Source of the DNA: Lachnospiraceae bacterium
GTDB lineage: Bacteria; Bacillota; Clostridia; Lachnospirales; Lachnospiraceae
Length of the DNA stretch: 64,000 bases
Direction of reading: 5' to 3'
NCBI GenBank assembly: GCA_902381685.1
Contig: LR698958.1
Location: 1,870,833-1,934,832 of the forward strand
The notes under the pieces: model-generated
Database searches by the model: none
What the model saw: the letters and a program-made list of their open reading frames with translations, nothing else
Told to the model about the DNA's origin: nothing
Part shown: positions 36,145 to 44,741 of the stretch, piece after piece
Layout of the letters: each line of letters starts with the position of its first letter
How positions within the stretch are numbered: the stretch's first letter is position 1
Translations under genes and position numbers: made by a program

Positions 36145-36163
36145 GTTATCATGGTGTTATCAT
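36145..36163 (+). repeat. Paired GTTATCAT repeats, left end
   Basis: GTTATCAT at 36145 and 36156, 11 bases apart, about 100 bases inside the left att. The same pair, same spacing, is at 49911-49929 near the right end. Probable integrase arm-type or regulator sites. Confidence 0.6.
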
Positions 36164-36468
36164 TGAATTTTTAGTTTTTCTGGCATATTTTTTCTCACAT
36201 TCGTAATCTCTTTATTTAAATCTTTTATATATTCTTTACACACATCTATATATAATCCTGTTTTATATTCTGGATTTTCCAAAAACTGTAATTCAACGGG
36301 ATATTTTGTAATCTCCGTAAGTAACTTTACAAATATGCTTTTCAAATTATTTTGGCTTTCATCATCATTAAGGCATACTTCTGCAACTTCTTCAAAGCCA
36401 AATACTAAATAATCTTTATTTTCTCTTTTCTCCAAATGTACATTAATCGCTTTGCTTTCCTGATTCAT
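36160..36468 (-). CDS. Small uncharacterised protein at the end of the defence operon
   Basis: ATG at 36468 follows GGAAGG and gives 102 residues (MNQESKAINVHLEKRENKDYLVFGFEEV...). I do not recognise a family. It overlaps the end of the PHP-ATPase gene by 26 bases, so translation is coupled and a functional link to the ATPase is likely. The C-terminus is Lys-rich. Confidence 0.65.
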   Translation of the reverse strand: MNQESKAINVHLEKRENKDYLVFGFEEVAEVCLNDDESQNNLKSIFVKLLTEITKYPVELQFLENPEYKTGLYIDVCKEYIKDLNKEITNVRKNMPEKLKIQ

Positions 36469-38581
36469 AAATATCCTTCCTATCATAAAATGCAGTTTTA
36501 CCGCCCTCAAGAGTATGCATACTTTCTTGAGTCCAGTTTTTAGTGTCTGTTTCATCATCTATATTTCTAAGTTCATCATAAAAAGGATTACCAACATACG
36601 TTTTATATATTCCATTCTCATGAGTTCTTAGTATACTAATATACGGAAGCGTACCAACAGCAATATTAGCATTATGTGTTGCTATAATTACTGTTTTTCT
36701 CCGTTTTGCAAGATCAGTTAACTTCGGAAGTATATTAGAAGTTATATATGAATTTCCCATTCCCAGTTCTGGTTCATCCAAAATATATACATCACTTTCT
36801 GAATCCAATAACTTTTGCATCAGTAGAATTCCTCGTTCTCCATTAGATGGTCTGTAAATTTCTCCATTTTCTAATGCCGTTTCTTTAGATACCCCTATAA
36901 AAGCTCCTATATCTTTAATTCCATCATCATAGAATTCTTGAAACTTTGATACTTCTTCCGATATATTCTCTGCTAGGACAGCTTTCTTTATCCCATCTAT
37001 TACAAGTTTACAATTTCTTAATACAGTTATTCCCTGTTTAAATTCATCTGTACGTGATTCTTTGGTTAACATTCTGTATCGTGTTTGAATATATATATCA
37101 CCTTTTTCCTCAAGGTTTCCCAAATATTCTTTTTCAACCTTATCCTCTACAGAAAACGTACTACATATTTCCTCGACATTTTCAAACAACTTAAAACGTC
37201 CCATAGCGAAATCATAAAACCCTACACTGCTAGGTTTTGATATCGTATCAGAACATTTGTCCGCTATTGCTTTTATCTTATCAATGCTCCAATTTGTAAG
37301 CTTAATACTTTTATCACTGTTCCACTTTTGCATTTTTGCATCATTGATATTTTCACATAATTTTCCCAATAACAGCATTAAAGTTGTACGTTCTTGCTCA
37401 TCCAAATATTTTTCTATATCAATTTTTTCAAATGTAGACTCTGTAAATTCTTTCAAATATTTATAGTCAGATTCAAGTTTTCGGTCACGCACTCCCTCCT
37501 CTATATGTACACACTCTGTTATTTTCATTCTCCCTTTATTTTTATTGTTATCTTTTGTTTCCATCCAACTTATATATTTTTCAAAAGACGTTGGTAATTC
37601 TTCTTTCCAGTTATAAACATCAATAAACTGTTGCCTCATACTATCCAATTGAAGCTTATCAGGCGTGGCTATTATATCATTAACTTTTAACATTTTCGAA
37701 AAATCTGAATCTTTCTCATTGCCTTTGTAACTTTCCATTGCAATTCCATTTTCAATATAATATTTTTTCAAAGATTCAAGGATTTCTGTTTTTCCCGTTC
37801 CCTTCTGCCCGAAAATAATATTAATATCTTCATAAAAAGGTAATTTAAAGTTTACTTTTTTATATGGTGATACAGGAATCTCTTTTTTTCGTTTTTGATT
37901 GAGCAAGGTATCTATGATTTGTACATCTTTTTTTGCTAACAAGCAAAATTGTTCAAATGTTTGTACTGGCAGTCTTATATCTGCAAACTTGCTGGTTTCA
38001 TACTTATTCCAATCCTGCACATCACTTCCTATAATAACACTATAATCAAAATTGGAAAAAACGCCAAGGCTTCGATAATCAGACGTTTCCTTAAATAGTC
38101 GGCTAGAATCGGGTAATAATTCCCCTAATTCCTGAATATCCTCATCTGACAGTTTAGGTTCTTTATGAAAATGTGGTATATAAATGCAATCACATTTTCC
38201 TAACGTTTCATATACTTTTTTCACACCAATTTGAAATGTATTTACATCTTCATCGTTAACCAATTCCTGTACTTGAGTATTAAACAGTTCAACATTTTTA
38301 GGATTAGCGATTACAATCAAGTGTCCTCTTTTACAATTTCCCTTTTGATCTGCCTTTCCTATAATATCAAGTTCTACCCCTGGCCAAATATCACAATATC
38401 CTTCTGTGACATCTTTAAATTCTTTGTATTGCATATAATCAAATTGATTATGATTTGTTATTGCAATAATTTTAACCTCTGCTTCAATAACCTTCTGAAA
38501 AAATTTATCCTTGGTAACATTTCTTGTATAAGCATCGCCTGTTTTTACCTTCTTCGTATGACAATGTAAATCGATTCTCAT
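36443..38581 (-). CDS. PHP-domain/AAA ATPase fusion (TrlF type), probable defence protein
   Basis: 712 residues. The N-terminal PHP phosphoesterase (about 1-230) has MRIDLHCHTKK, AITNHNQFDY, PGVELD and HLIVIANP supplying metal ligands. An SMC/ABC-like ATPase follows: Walker A IIFGQKGTGKTEIL near residue 265, a long helical insertion, a signature-like PSNGERGILLMQKLL, Walker B VYILDEPELGMG and H-loop VIIATHNAN. Such PHP-ATPases are found in phage-defence neighbourhoods. It sits after the nuclease-like gene in the R-M operon. The nucleic-acid target is unknown. Confidence 0.82.
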   Translation of the reverse strand: MRIDLHCHTKKVKTGDAYTRNVTKDKFFQKVIEAEVKIIAITNHNQFDYMQYKEFKDVTEGYCDIWPGVELDIIGKADQKGNCKRGHLIVIANPKNVELFNTQVQELVNDEDVNTFQIGVKKVYETLGKCDCIYIPHFHKEPKLSDEDIQELGELLPDSSRLFKETSDYRSLGVFSNFDYSVIIGSDVQDWNKYETSKFADIRLPVQTFEQFCLLAKKDVQIIDTLLNQKRKKEIPVSPYKKVNFKLPFYEDINIIFGQKGTGKTEILESLKKYYIENGIAMESYKGNEKDSDFSKMLKVNDIIATPDKLQLDSMRQQFIDVYNWKEELPTSFEKYISWMETKDNNKNKGRMKITECVHIEEGVRDRKLESDYKYLKEFTESTFEKIDIEKYLDEQERTTLMLLLGKLCENINDAKMQKWNSDKSIKLTNWSIDKIKAIADKCSDTISKPSSVGFYDFAMGRFKLFENVEEICSTFSVEDKVEKEYLGNLEEKGDIYIQTRYRMLTKESRTDEFKQGITVLRNCKLVIDGIKKAVLAENISEEVSKFQEFYDDGIKDIGAFIGVSKETALENGEIYRPSNGERGILLMQKLLDSESDVYILDEPELGMGNSYITSNILPKLTDLAKRRKTVIIATHNANIAVGTLPYISILRTHENGIYKTYVGNPFYDELRNIDDETDTKNWTQESMHTLEGGKTAFYDRKDIYESGKQSD

Positions 38582-38613
38582 AATTGCCTCCCCATCTCAG
38601 TTGTAAAGGTGGG

Positions 38614-39531
38614 TTAATCTATAACCATACCCCATTCATTCCAAAATCCACCATTTTTTAATCTATATATATTTTCTTGTGTTTCTTCAGACAATATACT
38701 CCATTCCCATGGTCTAGAATGTCCGCTACCGCTACCAGAAATATTTAATTTTCTCATGTAAGTTACAATATCTCTTACACTTGGATATCGCCACGCAATA
38801 TTTTGAAGCAGATCAAAAACACATGAACCTACAGGAGTAAAAAATTCTTCTTTATTATCCGATGCTATGTACCCACTCATAACATAATTTCCCTTTAGAC
38901 CTTTTCCGTTATCATAATTTGGCACTATCATCTTTTGAGATTTCCATACCCCTAAATCAGCAACACATATAATATCTGGAATCTCTCTAGGATGTGTAAC
39001 ATATTTTTCATCATATTCCCAAATGGCCTTTTCAATATTTTCTTTCGGATTCGAATTTTCCTTTTTCCATTCGTGTGAATGCGCTAATAATCCGTAGTAA
39101 ATTTTGCTTTGTAAGTCTTTTCTCGGCGTTCCATTCTCATTAATAGCTAATTTTTCTATCTTCTTTGAATGCTCTATAAATTCGCCAATATGTTTACGTC
39201 TTAATGTAGTTTTACATTCAAATGCAGCCACTACTCCTCCAGATAAATATTCCTTGCAATTCAACAAACTTTTAGGATAATCTGGTGATAAAACAATCAC
39301 ATCCACTTGCGGACTTGTTTCCCCTGAATCACTTAATATTCTTCCCTTTGTAACTATTTGAAAATAAGGTGGAATCCAAGATTCCAAAAGTTCTTTCCAG
39401 TTTTCTTCTCCTTGATCCCCTGCAGTTCCTGGATCTTCATTCACTCTTCTACAAATTCTTGTGTATTCATCCGAAATATTACTATTTGCCTTTTTAAAAA
39501 AATCAAATAAATCATGTGTCGAAGTGCTCAT
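38614..39531 (-). CDS. DUF6602-like protein, candidate PD-(D/E)XK nuclease
   Basis: The second ATG (39531) has the better spacing to GGGGA. 305 residues. The N-terminal two thirds contain GTAGDQGEENWKELLESW, SPQVDVIVLSPDYP and GGVVAAFECKTTLR. The order Glu...Asp-Val...Glu-Cys-Lys fits a PD-(D/E)XK nuclease core (D-x-E-x-K), and the sequence resembles the DUF6602 family as I recall it. It lies between the restriction enzyme and the PHP-ATPase genes, pointing to a role as their effector nuclease. Function is inferred. Confidence 0.62.
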   Translation of the reverse strand: MSTSTHDLFDFFKKANSNISDEYTRICRRVNEDPGTAGDQGEENWKELLESWIPPYFQIVTKGRILSDSGETSPQVDVIVLSPDYPKSLLNCKEYLSGGVVAAFECKTTLRRKHIGEFIEHSKKIEKLAINENGTPRKDLQSKIYYGLLAHSHEWKKENSNPKENIEKAIWEYDEKYVTHPREIPDIICVADLGVWKSQKMIVPNYDNGKGLKGNYVMSGYIASDNKEEFFTPVGSCVFDLLQNIAWRYPSVRDIVTYMRKLNISGSGSGHSRPWEWSILSEETQENIYRLKNGGFWNEWGMVID

Positions 39532-39558
39532 GTTCATTCCCCACCATTCTTTATATGC

Positions 39559-40437
39559 CTATTTTAACCGTTTCACATATTCATAAATCCGTTTCAGCAT
39601 TCCGTCTTTATCTTCTCCTAATTCTCCACGGATTTTATCACCAAATCCCATATATGTATTGAATCCAAGCATATATACAGCCATTGCCATAGACAGCTCG
39701 TCGTTTTCATCACCATATAATGATGCCACTTTTCTCAATTCATCAATAACCGTATCATGTGGTACTTCAACACCGCCTTCTTCATTTACAACAGAATTGA
39801 TTACCTCCGGCAATGCCATACACATCTTATAAAATGCATCTTCTTCACCAGTGAGAATTGCATAAAACTGATCCATACTCACACGACGAATCAATCTATG
39901 CTGTACATTTTTCCCATCAACTTTTGTTGACCATTTTATATTCTGTGATTTCTTTGCAATTGCTTCAACTAACAGACACGCACAATCATCGTCTTCCAGA
40001 ATCTGTCCTTGCATTTTTATATATGTTTTTGCAGAAGATGCAGAATTCATAGTATTATGTTTGTTTTTCATTTCCACATATATTGTATGTACAATATCTC
40101 CATCTGGCATTTGTATTCCATCGGGATTTCTGTAAATAACATCCCAGCCTGCCTGCGGGACTTCGCAGCCTTTGAAATAGGAAAAAATATTCTGATGAAA
40201 ATATCCTATATCATTATTGTTAGACTTATCTCTCTGCCGGAAAATTTCATTATTTACAATTTCTTCCCAGCTTGTACGATACACCGACTTATCAAAAATC
40301 AGCTTGATTGGATCAATCAGATTACTGTTGAATCGCTTCAAATCATACGATTCTAATTTTTCTCCATATTTCATAATTGTTGCACGCACATGCTTCTTAA
40401 AATCTTCTTCTGATATAAAATCTAAATTCCACGCCAT
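39559..40437 (-). CDS. Type II restriction endonuclease, Eco47II/Sau96I-like
   Basis: 292 residues. Segments such as DPIKLIFDKSVY, EEIVNNEIFRQRDKSNNND, IGYFHQNIFSYFKGCEVP and GWDVIYRNP match the Eco47II family as I know it. TIYVEMKNKHNTMNSASSAK supplies the Glu-x-Lys pair of the PD-(D/E)XK site. Eco47II cuts GGWCC, so a GGNCC-type target is expected. It starts directly after the methyltransferase stop, with GAGGGGG for translation, so modifier precedes nuclease. Confidence 0.85.
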   Translation of the reverse strand: MAWNLDFISEEDFKKHVRATIMKYGEKLESYDLKRFNSNLIDPIKLIFDKSVYRTSWEEIVNNEIFRQRDKSNNNDIGYFHQNIFSYFKGCEVPQAGWDVIYRNPDGIQMPDGDIVHTIYVEMKNKHNTMNSASSAKTYIKMQGQILEDDDCACLLVEAIAKKSQNIKWSTKVDGKNVQHRLIRRVSMDQFYAILTGEEDAFYKMCMALPEVINSVVNEEGGVEVPHDTVIDELRKVASLYGDENDELSMAMAVYMLGFNTYMGFGDKIRGELGEDKDGMLKRIYEYVKRLK

Positions 40438-41670
40438 TTATTTTACCCCCTCTAATGATTTATGTATCTCCAACCCAATTTCATATGCTAAGTTAACAGG
40501 AACAGCATTGCCAACCTGTTTATACTGAGATTGAACACTTCCACAAAACTGCCATTCATCTGGAAATGTTTGGCATCTTGCATTCTCACGTACTGTAAAC
40601 GGTCTTGCTTCCAATGGATGACATCTTTCTGTTTGTTTCTGGGATGGTGATGTCAATACCGTCAATGATGGTTCATCCAGACTCATTCTCCTAAGAATTC
40701 CTGTTCTTCCACCTTCCATATCCCAGCAACTTTTCATATATGCTTTTGCAATCTCCGGATCAATATCTCTCCAATATCCTCCAGGTGGAACTAATTCAAA
40801 TATTTTTCTTTTATTTTCTCCATATGGTACTCCTGGTCCTTCTGGACAATCCAATAAAACATCTCTCAAAACAGGCTTATAATCATGTTCTTTGGGAAAT
40901 GAGAATGAAACTTTTCCCACTAAATCATTTCTAATTCCAACAGTAATTAATCTCTCTCTTTTCTGAGGCACGCCAAAATCCCACGCATTTAAAACCTTTT
41001 TCTGAATGGTATATCCCGCCTGTTCAAAAATATTTGTTATCGTTGCATATGTTCTTCCCTTATCGTGAGTCAGCAATCCTCGCACATTTTCAAATAAAAA
41101 CATCTTTGGCTGTAATTTCTGTAAAAAAGTTGCATAGTGATAAAAAAGTGTTCCTCTTGCATCTTCAAGTCCTAATCTTTTTCCAGCATAAGAAAAAGCC
41201 TGACACGGTGCCCCTCCTGATAATAAATCTAGTTCTCCTTTTTTTATACCAAAATAATCTTCCAAATCTAAGCAAGATATATTAGCTATATCATCATGAA
41301 TAACTCTCCAGTTCGGTCTATTGGTTTTCAAAGATTCTGCAGCATCTTTATCAAACTCTATTAGTCCCACTGGTTCAAATCCAGCTTTTTCTATCCCTAA
41401 AGCCAAACCGCCAGCTCCAGCAAACAGTTCTATGGTTGTAAAGGCATCACTATCGATTTGTAGTGGTTCTTCTTTTTGTATCTCTACAACATCTTCTATC
41501 TTGCAATTTAATGTAAAACATATTTTTTCTATTGATTCAAATGAAACTGGCTCATTCTTTCCTAATCGAGCTAATACATTAAAACTTATTCCTGACGCTT
41601 CCTTCAATTCTGTGCGGTTCATTTTTTTATCTATCAGTAATTTCCATAATTTGTCATAACAAATCGCCAT
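40438..41670 (-). CDS. DNA (cytosine-5) methyltransferase with N-terminal HTH
   Basis: ATG at 41670 follows GGAGG, giving 410 residues. Residues 1-65 form an XRE-like HTH (ELKEASGISFNVLARLGKNEPVSF). The C5-MTase motifs follow: I ELFAGAGGLALGIEKAGF, IV GGAPCQAFSYAG (catalytic Cys), VI ENVRGL, VIII QKRERLITVGI, X QVGNAVPVNLAYEIG. It protects the genome from the adjacent endonuclease. HTH fusions of this kind (SsoII/EcoRII style) repress their own promoter and time R expression. A promoter lies 37 bases upstream. Confidence 0.94.
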   Translation of the reverse strand: MAICYDKLWKLLIDKKMNRTELKEASGISFNVLARLGKNEPVSFESIEKICFTLNCKIEDVVEIQKEEPLQIDSDAFTTIELFAGAGGLALGIEKAGFEPVGLIEFDKDAAESLKTNRPNWRVIHDDIANISCLDLEDYFGIKKGELDLLSGGAPCQAFSYAGKRLGLEDARGTLFYHYATFLQKLQPKMFLFENVRGLLTHDKGRTYATITNIFEQAGYTIQKKVLNAWDFGVPQKRERLITVGIRNDLVGKVSFSFPKEHDYKPVLRDVLLDCPEGPGVPYGENKRKIFELVPPGGYWRDIDPEIAKAYMKSCWDMEGGRTGILRRMSLDEPSLTVLTSPSQKQTERCHPLEARPFTVRENARCQTFPDEWQFCGSVQSQYKQVGNAVPVNLAYEIGLEIHKSLEGVK

Positions 41671-41706
41671 TAAAATTCCTCCAAAATCAAAAATAGTACA
41701 ACTCAT

Positions 41707-41735
41707 ATTTTACCATATATCACAATTAGCAACAA
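41707..41735 (-). promoter_or_regulatory. Promoter of the restriction-modification operon
   Basis: Minus strand: TTGTTG (41730-41735), 17-base spacer, TAAAAT (41707-41712), about 37 bases from the ATG. Any HTH operator of the methyltransferase should lie here. Confidence 0.55.
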
Positions 41736-41851
41736 GCAATTTTCTCACTATATCGTTAGATTTCCTCTTGTATGTTTCTTAACCCCTTTGCTATTTCTTC
41801 TGTTTTTTGATAATATATTTTCATCAGTTCAGGCAGAAAGAAGGTACCTAT

Positions 41852-42310
41852 ATGTCACGTGATTCCGCTACTGTTTCAAACAATATGCGTAAGATCCACA
41901 GTAAAGATACTTCCATAGAACTATTGCTCCGAAAAGCTCTATGGCACAAAGGTTATCGCTATCGAAAAAATTATAAAGCTCTCCCTGGTTCTCCTGATAT
42001 TGTTCTTACCAAATATAAAATTGCTATTTTTTGCGATAGTGAATTTTTTCACGGAAAGGATTGGGAGATTCTCAAACTTCGGCTTGAAAAAGGAAAAAAT
42101 CCAGATTTTTGGATCAAAAAAATCGAACGAAATCGTAATCGTGATTATGAAAATGATAAAAAGCTTTTATTCCTAGGCTATACTGTCCTTCACTTCTGGG
42201 GACAAGACATTTCCAAACATACAGATGAGTGTTTACAAGCCATTGAAGAAGCCATTTGGGATACAAAATTTTCTGATACAGCCACCGACTATGATATATC
42301 TGAAGAATAA
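41852..42310 (+). CDS. vsr: Very short patch repair endonuclease Vsr
   Basis: ATG at 41852 is preferred with GAAGG upstream, giving 152 residues. MRKIHSKDTSIELLLRKALW, GYRYRKNYKALPGSPDIVL (catalytic Asp) and KIAIFCDSEFFHGKDW are Vsr motifs. It nicks next to T:G mismatches created when 5-methylcytosine deaminates, so it travels with C5 methyltransferases. It is divergent from the methyltransferase. The FVHGCFWHG segment of most Vsr proteins is altered (IFCDSEFFHG). Confidence 0.9.
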   Translation: MSRDSATVSNNMRKIHSKDTSIELLLRKALWHKGYRYRKNYKALPGSPDIVLTKYKIAIFCDSEFFHGKDWEILKLRLEKGKNPDFWIKKIERNRNRDYENDKKLLFLGYTVLHFWGQDISKHTDECLQAIEEAIWDTKFSDTATDYDISEE

Positions 42311-42359
42311 CCCCGCCTATACAGGAGGCTGTCCACAACGCCTGCAGACAGCCTCTTTT

Positions 42360-42734
42360 CTACATAAAGATCATATTTTTATATACTATTTCTTCAGCAG
42401 TTGCTTTGATATTATTCATCCTCCTCACCCATTCCATCTGATTCTGCATCTTCAGTTCTTCCGTCACGCCCCACTGTTCAGCCATCTGTTCCACCAGCAT
42501 CTCGACTTTTTCTCTTGCTTCTTTATCGACCTGATTCAAATGCTCCGTCAGTTTCCCAATCAGTACCAAATACTGATACCTGGCACTCCTGTGTTCCTTC
42601 AAAAACTGTTTTCGCATTATTCCATATTTCCCATATGTGGGTTCTTCCTCATTGATTTCCAGATCCGGCAGATAATAATCTCCATGCAGTGTATAGTTCA
42701 GTCCGTTCTTTTCATCATAAATCTGTTTCTTCAT
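42360..42734 (-). CDS. tnpV: TnpV-family transposon protein
   Basis: ATG at 42734 gives the usual short form of 124 residues (MKKQIYDEKNGLNYTLHGDYYLPDLE...), with YGKYGIMRKQFLKEHR and the MNNIKATAEEIV end seen in TnpV proteins. These are common in mobilizable elements of Clostridia; the role is unknown. It starts four bases after the relaxase stop. Confidence 0.86.
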   Translation of the reverse strand: MKKQIYDEKNGLNYTLHGDYYLPDLEINEEEPTYGKYGIMRKQFLKEHRSARYQYLVLIGKLTEHLNQVDKEAREKVEMLVEQMAEQWGVTEELKMQNQMEWVRRMNNIKATAEEIVYKNMIFM

Positions 42735-42738
42735 ATTC

Positions 42739-44154
42739 TTACAACTCCATTCCTCTGTACTTTGCTTTATTCTTCTTAATTTTTGCATTGTGTTCTTCAC
42801 TTCGTTCTCTTGCCCATTGTATACGGTCACCTATTTTTTTCGGCATCTGCTCTTTCTGTTTTTTCGCTTCAAGTTCCGTCTGCATCCGGATATCGTCCTG
42901 CACCAGTCGTTCTACCATATCTTTCCCCAACATGCGTAAAAGTCGGTTATACCTGTCTGCAATTCCCTGCAGTATTTCTTTCTCACCAGACAATTTCTGA
43001 TAATCTTTCTGAACTTCTGCCAGTTCCTTTTTTGTTTTTTCATGCTCTTGCTTTTTCTTCTGAAACTTACTTTTCCAACTATCTCTTTCTCTTGTGAGTT
43101 CTTTCACCTGTGCAGCCATCGCACCAATTTTATTTTTCATTTCAATGAACAATGGTTTGATTTTCTTGTCCCGGTAAGTTACCGCACGTTCTAACGTAGT
43201 AGCTTCCGGCAAAAATGTTTTAATCATTCCATATTCTTTTATTTCCTTGCTGACATTATCCAGCACCGGTTGCAGGAATTCTCTTCTATCCTCCAGTTTT
43301 TTCAATTCCGTTTCTGCTTTCTCCGCACGTTTTTCCGCTGTTTCTTTATCTTTCTGGAACTGAATTTTTTCTTCTTCCAAAAGCTTAATATCTGCCCTTG
43401 CATCTGCAATCTGAGAAGTCAGCTCTTCATTCTCCGCTATCAGATTTTCTTTTTCCTGTTCCAGTTCCTGCACTTCCTTCTTACGCTCTTTCTTCTTAAA
43501 ATTATAAACATCCAGGTGCTCTTCATGTGTCCCTTTCTGTTCCCATTCAATTCCATGTTGCTTTGCAATTTCTGCCAACACTTCCTTTTCATGGTTTATC
43601 CACTGGTTCAGTTCTGTATCATGCTTATTTCCACCTTGAAATCCAAGACTTTTCAATGCCTGTTTCAGTGAAACTCTGGTATCCATTCCTTTTCCCTTCC
43701 AGTTGGTCACATAAGGAACAAAGTCAATATGCAGATGCGGAGTAGCTTCGTCCTGATGCAGATAGCAGCTAAATACCCGAAGTGTCGGATTCCGCTTCTG
43801 GAAGTCTTTCACATATTCGTCCAGTATCTTTACAGCCAGATTTCCTTCTGATGTTCCCACTGCCATATCCTCACGATTTCCTATCTGGAAGATCACTTCA
43901 TGGAACAACTTCTCCTGTTTGCCCTGTCGGATTTTTTCATAATAATTTGCAATTTGCCGATCCTTTCTTTTCCCGACATTGTATCTCTCCACCGCATCAT
44001 CAAACAGTTCTTTATAGACTTCTTTCAGATTCTCATTCTTATAACAAATGTTCAGTTGTACTCTGTCTGGATTTACATTTTCTGCTACAAAATCCCGTCT
44101 GTTATGAGCCAGTGAGCCGGCTCCGATCATGCCACTGATTGTTCTTTTCATCAT
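42739..44154 (-). CDS. MobV/Pre-family relaxase
   Basis: ATG at 44154 follows GAGGTG, giving 471 residues. The relaxase domain (1-200) carries the metal-binding His motif YLHQDEATPHLHIDFVPY. A long coiled coil (about 220-320, Glu/Lys-rich) follows. It nicks oriT, attaches to the 5' end and is moved by a helper conjugation channel. A strong inverted repeat lies just upstream. It forms an operon with tnpV. Confidence 0.93.
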   Translation of the reverse strand: MMKRTISGMIGAGSLAHNRRDFVAENVNPDRVQLNICYKNENLKEVYKELFDDAVERYNVGKRKDRQIANYYEKIRQGKQEKLFHEVIFQIGNREDMAVGTSEGNLAVKILDEYVKDFQKRNPTLRVFSCYLHQDEATPHLHIDFVPYVTNWKGKGMDTRVSLKQALKSLGFQGGNKHDTELNQWINHEKEVLAEIAKQHGIEWEQKGTHEEHLDVYNFKKKERKKEVQELEQEKENLIAENEELTSQIADARADIKLLEEEKIQFQKDKETAEKRAEKAETELKKLEDRREFLQPVLDNVSKEIKEYGMIKTFLPEATTLERAVTYRDKKIKPLFIEMKNKIGAMAAQVKELTRERDSWKSKFQKKKQEHEKTKKELAEVQKDYQKLSGEKEILQGIADRYNRLLRMLGKDMVERLVQDDIRMQTELEAKKQKEQMPKKIGDRIQWARERSEEHNAKIKKNKAKYRGMEL

Positions 44155-44260
44155 AAATTTTCTCACCTCTTTTCTGTTTGAGTGCCAGATATGACACATA
44201 ATTTTTATTTACTCCAGACATGGCGATATTTAAGAAACTTTCGCCGGATACGGCGGTTTT

Positions 44261-44360
44261 GTTACTTTTGTCAAAAGTAACGCAAAAGCACTTTCGACAG
44301 CCGTACCGTCCATCAAAAGTCCCCTTGCGCCCTGCCGGGGGCATAACGTCCGGTGGACGT
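44261..44360 (-). other. Probable oriT upstream of the MobV relaxase
   Basis: Contains a perfect inverted repeat GTTACTTTTG-T-CAAAAGTAAC (44261-44281), a GC-rich stretch CCTTGCGCCCTGCCGGGGGC (44323-44342) and a second palindrome ACGTCC-GGT-GGACGT (44346-44360). Inverted repeats next to a GC-rich tract ahead of the relaxase gene are typical of oriT. The nick site is not assigned. Confidence 0.55.
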
Positions 44361-44396
44361 CTGCTTTACACCAGCCGAAGCGGATCATAGACCTAT

Positions 44397-44627
44397 TTAT
44401 CCAGGTATCCTTGCCTGCACATATTCCAGATCTCCACAATAAGGTGTCCCCACCAGATACCATTCTCTTGCCAGATTCATCTCCATTCTGGTCTGTACCC
44501 ATTCATCACCTACCAGCACTTCCAGTCCTTCTCCACAGTGAAATCCTGTATCAATCCATAAGTCTGATGATAATAATCCATATCTTCTATTACTACTGTT
44601 GTATCCTAATCTTCCCTGTTTCATCAT
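44397..44627 (-). CDS. DUF5348 family protein
   Basis: ATG at 44627 follows AAAGGAG; 76 residues, MMKQGRLGYNSSNRRYGLLS ... WYLVGTPYCGDLEYVQARI, matching DUF5348 as found in Firmicute mobile elements next to relaxases. Function unknown. Confidence 0.78.
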   Translation of the reverse strand: MMKQGRLGYNSSNRRYGLLSSDLWIDTGFHCGEGLEVLVGDEWVQTRMEMNLAREWYLVGTPYCGDLEYVQARIPG

Positions 44628-44741
44628 TTTCTGCTCCTTTCCAATTTGTAAACGGAATTTGTAAACGGGGCTCAAAAGATTTTAAAAGTTAACTTTTTAA
44701 GTTTTTCCTTCAAGTTCCGTTTACATCGTTTACAATAATCT

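Noticed and set aside
42739..44154. Relaxase as part of a full conjugative element
   Set aside because: No VirB4, coupling protein or other type IV secretion genes are seen between the att repeats.
44230..44502. 90-aa minus-strand ORF
   Set aside because: It covers the probable oriT and overlaps the DUF5348 gene in another frame, without a ribosome site or a known fold.
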